Part shown: positions 6,203 to 6,901 of the stretch, in pieces
Position numbering within the stretch: position 1 is the first letter of the stretch
Layout: each line of letters starts with the position of its first letter
NCBI GenBank assembly: GCA_035529715.1
Contig: DATKWF010000060.1
Span: forward strand, 1-6,901
Reading direction: 5' to 3'
Source: DATKWF01 sp035529715
Lineage (GTDB): Bacteria; Chloroflexota; Dehalococcoidia; Dehalococcoidales; RBG-16-60-22
DNA length: 6,901 nt
Notes under the pieces: model-generated
What the model was told of the DNA's origin: nothing
The model's database searches: none
What the model saw: the letters and a program-made list of their open reading frames with translations, nothing else
Made by a program: the position numbers and the translations under genes

Positions 6203-6694
6203 CTACTTCTTTCTCCTTCTCCGGGCGCTAAATATAATTATCAGGCCGACGGCAACAAGGATAAGAGGCCAGAGGTAACCCCAATGAAACCACGGGAAGA
6301 GGTTTAAGCTGCCCATCAGGAAAAGGACACCAAGCACAATGAGGATAATACCAAATAAGCTACGGCGACGCTGGTGAATCTTACCCTCCTCTTCAGGTTT
6401 AGTTTCTTCTCCGGTGAACGTGGAACGAATCTCATGCCCCAATTCAGTGGCAGTTTCCTTGATTTCCTCCACATTTTCCTTAATTGCCTCTTTCGGTTCA
6501 CTAACCTTCGAGCCTTCCAGTGGAACGACTATCGCCATAATTATATAAGCCAGAATGCCCAACCCATTAGCAAATATCAGTAAGACAAAGATTATTCTGA
6601 CAATGGTGGGGTCCATATCAAAATACTTTGCCACTCCACCACACACTCCCGCTATCATCCGGTCATCCCGGCTGCGATAAAGTCTCTTCTCCAT
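6203..6694 (-). CDS. PspC-domain protein with LiaF-type transmembrane module
   Basis: A 163-residue membrane protein. The PspC domain spans about 2-60, with the hallmark KRLYRSRDDRMIAGVCGG and VAKYFDMDPTIVRIIFVLL followed by one or two close membrane passes up to VVPLE. A charged, Glu/Lys-rich helical linker (about 62-108) leads to a second hydrophobic pair at 113-156 (LFGIILIVLGVLFLMG, LWPLILVAVGLIIIF) of the DUF5668/LiaF type. It ends in the basic tail RRRRKK, expected on the cytoplasmic side. PspC proteins act in phage-shock or envelope stress signalling, often as partners of PspA; no PspA is in this window. It opens the four-gene operon, behind a strong promoter and a perfect AAGGAGG ribosome binding site, and is followed 2 bases later by the LiaF-like gene. 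I assign the domain confidently, but not orthology with E. coli pspC. Confidence 0.92.
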   Translation of the reverse strand: MEKRLYRSRDDRMIAGVCGGVAKYFDMDPTIVRIIFVLLIFANGLGILAYIIMAIVVPLEGSKVSEPKEAIKENVEEIKETATELGHEIRSTFTGEETKPEEEGKIHQRRRSLFGIILIVLGVLFLMGSLNLFPWFHWGYLWPLILVAVGLIIIFSARRRRKK

Positions 6695-6699
6695 AGTGC

Positions 6700-6706
6700 C
6701 CTCCTT
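6700..6706 (-). promoter_or_regulatory. Ribosome binding site of the PspC-domain gene
   Basis: A full AAGGAGG on the minus strand, 5 bases before the ATG at 6694. It is the strongest Shine-Dalgarno sequence in the window and fixes the start. Confidence 0.85.
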
Positions 6707-6713
6707 TCTTGGG

Positions 6714-6723
6714 CTAGTGCTAG
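6714..6723. repeat. CTAG-TG-CTAG inverted repeat at the predicted transcription start
   Basis: Two CTAG half-sites separated by two bases overlie the expected start of the PspC-operon transcript, between the -10 box and the ribosome binding site. The position would suit a repressor operator. Half-sites this short can arise by chance. Confidence 0.35.
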
Positions 6724-6725
6724 AA

Positions 6726-6754
6726 ATTATATATAAAAGTAAGCGCTATGTCTA
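6726..6754 (-). promoter_or_regulatory. Near-consensus sigma-70 promoter of the PspC-LiaF-ribD operon
   Basis: On the minus strand, -35 TAGACA (6749-6754; 5 of 6) and -10 TATAAT (6726-6731; 6 of 6) are separated by exactly 17 bases. Transcription should start near 6718-6720, giving a leader of about 25 bases that contains the AAGGAGG site. It is likely the main promoter for all four downstream genes, since I see no terminator in the gaps between them. The palindrome CTAGTGCTAG lies at the predicted start point. Confidence 0.75.
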
Positions 6755-6817
6755 TTGTGTGCTCTCCGGCATAGCCCAGTGCTCTGGTCAGGGTATTAAA
6801 ATAGTAGAACATAGCGC
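6743..6817. repeat. Nine-base inverted repeat overlapping the -35 box
   Basis: GCGCTATGT (6743-6751) and its exact reverse complement ACATAGCGC (6809-6817) are separated by 57 bases. The first arm covers part of the -35 hexamer of the PspC-operon promoter. A second, interleaved pair, TGGGCTA (6710-6716) and TAGCCCA (6772-6778), brackets the whole promoter. These could be distal and proximal binding sites of one regulator. Confidence 0.4.
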
Positions 6818-6833
6818 GCTTGCGCTGATGACG

Positions 6834-6851
6834 TTGATTTGATAAAATCAA
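6834..6851. repeat. Seven-base AT-rich palindrome upstream of the PspC operon
   Basis: TTGATTT and AAATCAA are perfect inverted copies around a four-base GATA centre. It lies about 80 bases upstream of the -35 box. It has no T-run on either side, so it is a poor intrinsic terminator. It may be a regulator site for this operon or belong to a gene beyond the window edge. Confidence 0.35.
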
Positions 6852-6901
6852 GGAGCTGAAAACACCAAGATAAGCCAAGGATTAATACAATAAACCTCGC
6901 A

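Noticed and set aside
6813..6826. Small hairpin AGCGC-gctt-GCGCT as a terminator of an upstream gene
   Set aside because: Five-base stem with no following T-run on either strand. It partly overlaps an arm of the longer inverted repeat, which explains it as well.

Overview
The window is an ordinary-looking stretch of bacterial chromosome, roughly half G+C by eye. Genes are tightly packed, Shine-Dalgarno sequences are clear, and I see no transposase, phage, CRISPR or RNA gene. It holds seven protein genes in three transcription units. The mix (folC, ribD, PspC/LiaF-type membrane proteins, an LsrF-type aldolase with a zinc dehydrogenase) would suit a Chloroflexota (Dehalococcoidia-like) or other Gram-positive-style bacterium. 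That placement is a weak inference; nothing here fixes the taxon.

Left unit (minus strand, about 1895 down to 15): an LsrF-like class I (Schiff-base) aldolase is followed after 13 bases by a zinc-dependent medium-chain alcohol/polyol dehydrogenase. A good promoter lies upstream of the aldolase (TTGACA, 17 bp, TAAAGT). The pair looks like a small catabolic cassette that oxidises a sugar or polyol derivative and cleaves or thiolyses a phosphorylated keto intermediate. The substrate cannot be read from the sequence.

Middle unit (plus strand, 2062-3369): folC, folylpolyglutamate/dihydrofolate synthase, diverges from the aldolase across a 216-base intergenic region. Its stop codon directly abuts the stop codon of ribD on the other strand, so the two converge with no intergenic base.

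Right unit (minus strand, about 6754 down to 3370): a four-gene operon with a near-consensus sigma-70 promoter (TAGACA, 17 bp, TATAAT). Its order is a PspC-domain protein with a LiaF-type membrane segment, a LiaF-like protein with a beta-repeat ('toastrack'-type) C-terminal domain, a membrane-anchored protein with a Pro/Ala-rich stalk and a globular domain of uncertain family, and finally ribD, the bifunctional riboflavin deaminase/reductase. The first three look like cell-envelope stress or envelope maintenance proteins. ribD at the end is a metabolic passenger and no other riboflavin gene is visible.

The points most worth a second look are the coupling of envelope-stress-type proteins to ribD, the uncharacterised stalked protein, an apparent His-to-Phe change inside the RibD zinc signature, the LsrF-like aldolase outside any autoinducer-2 operon, and a cluster of inverted repeats around the pspC-like promoter. 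I did not find a clear case for an entirely new system.
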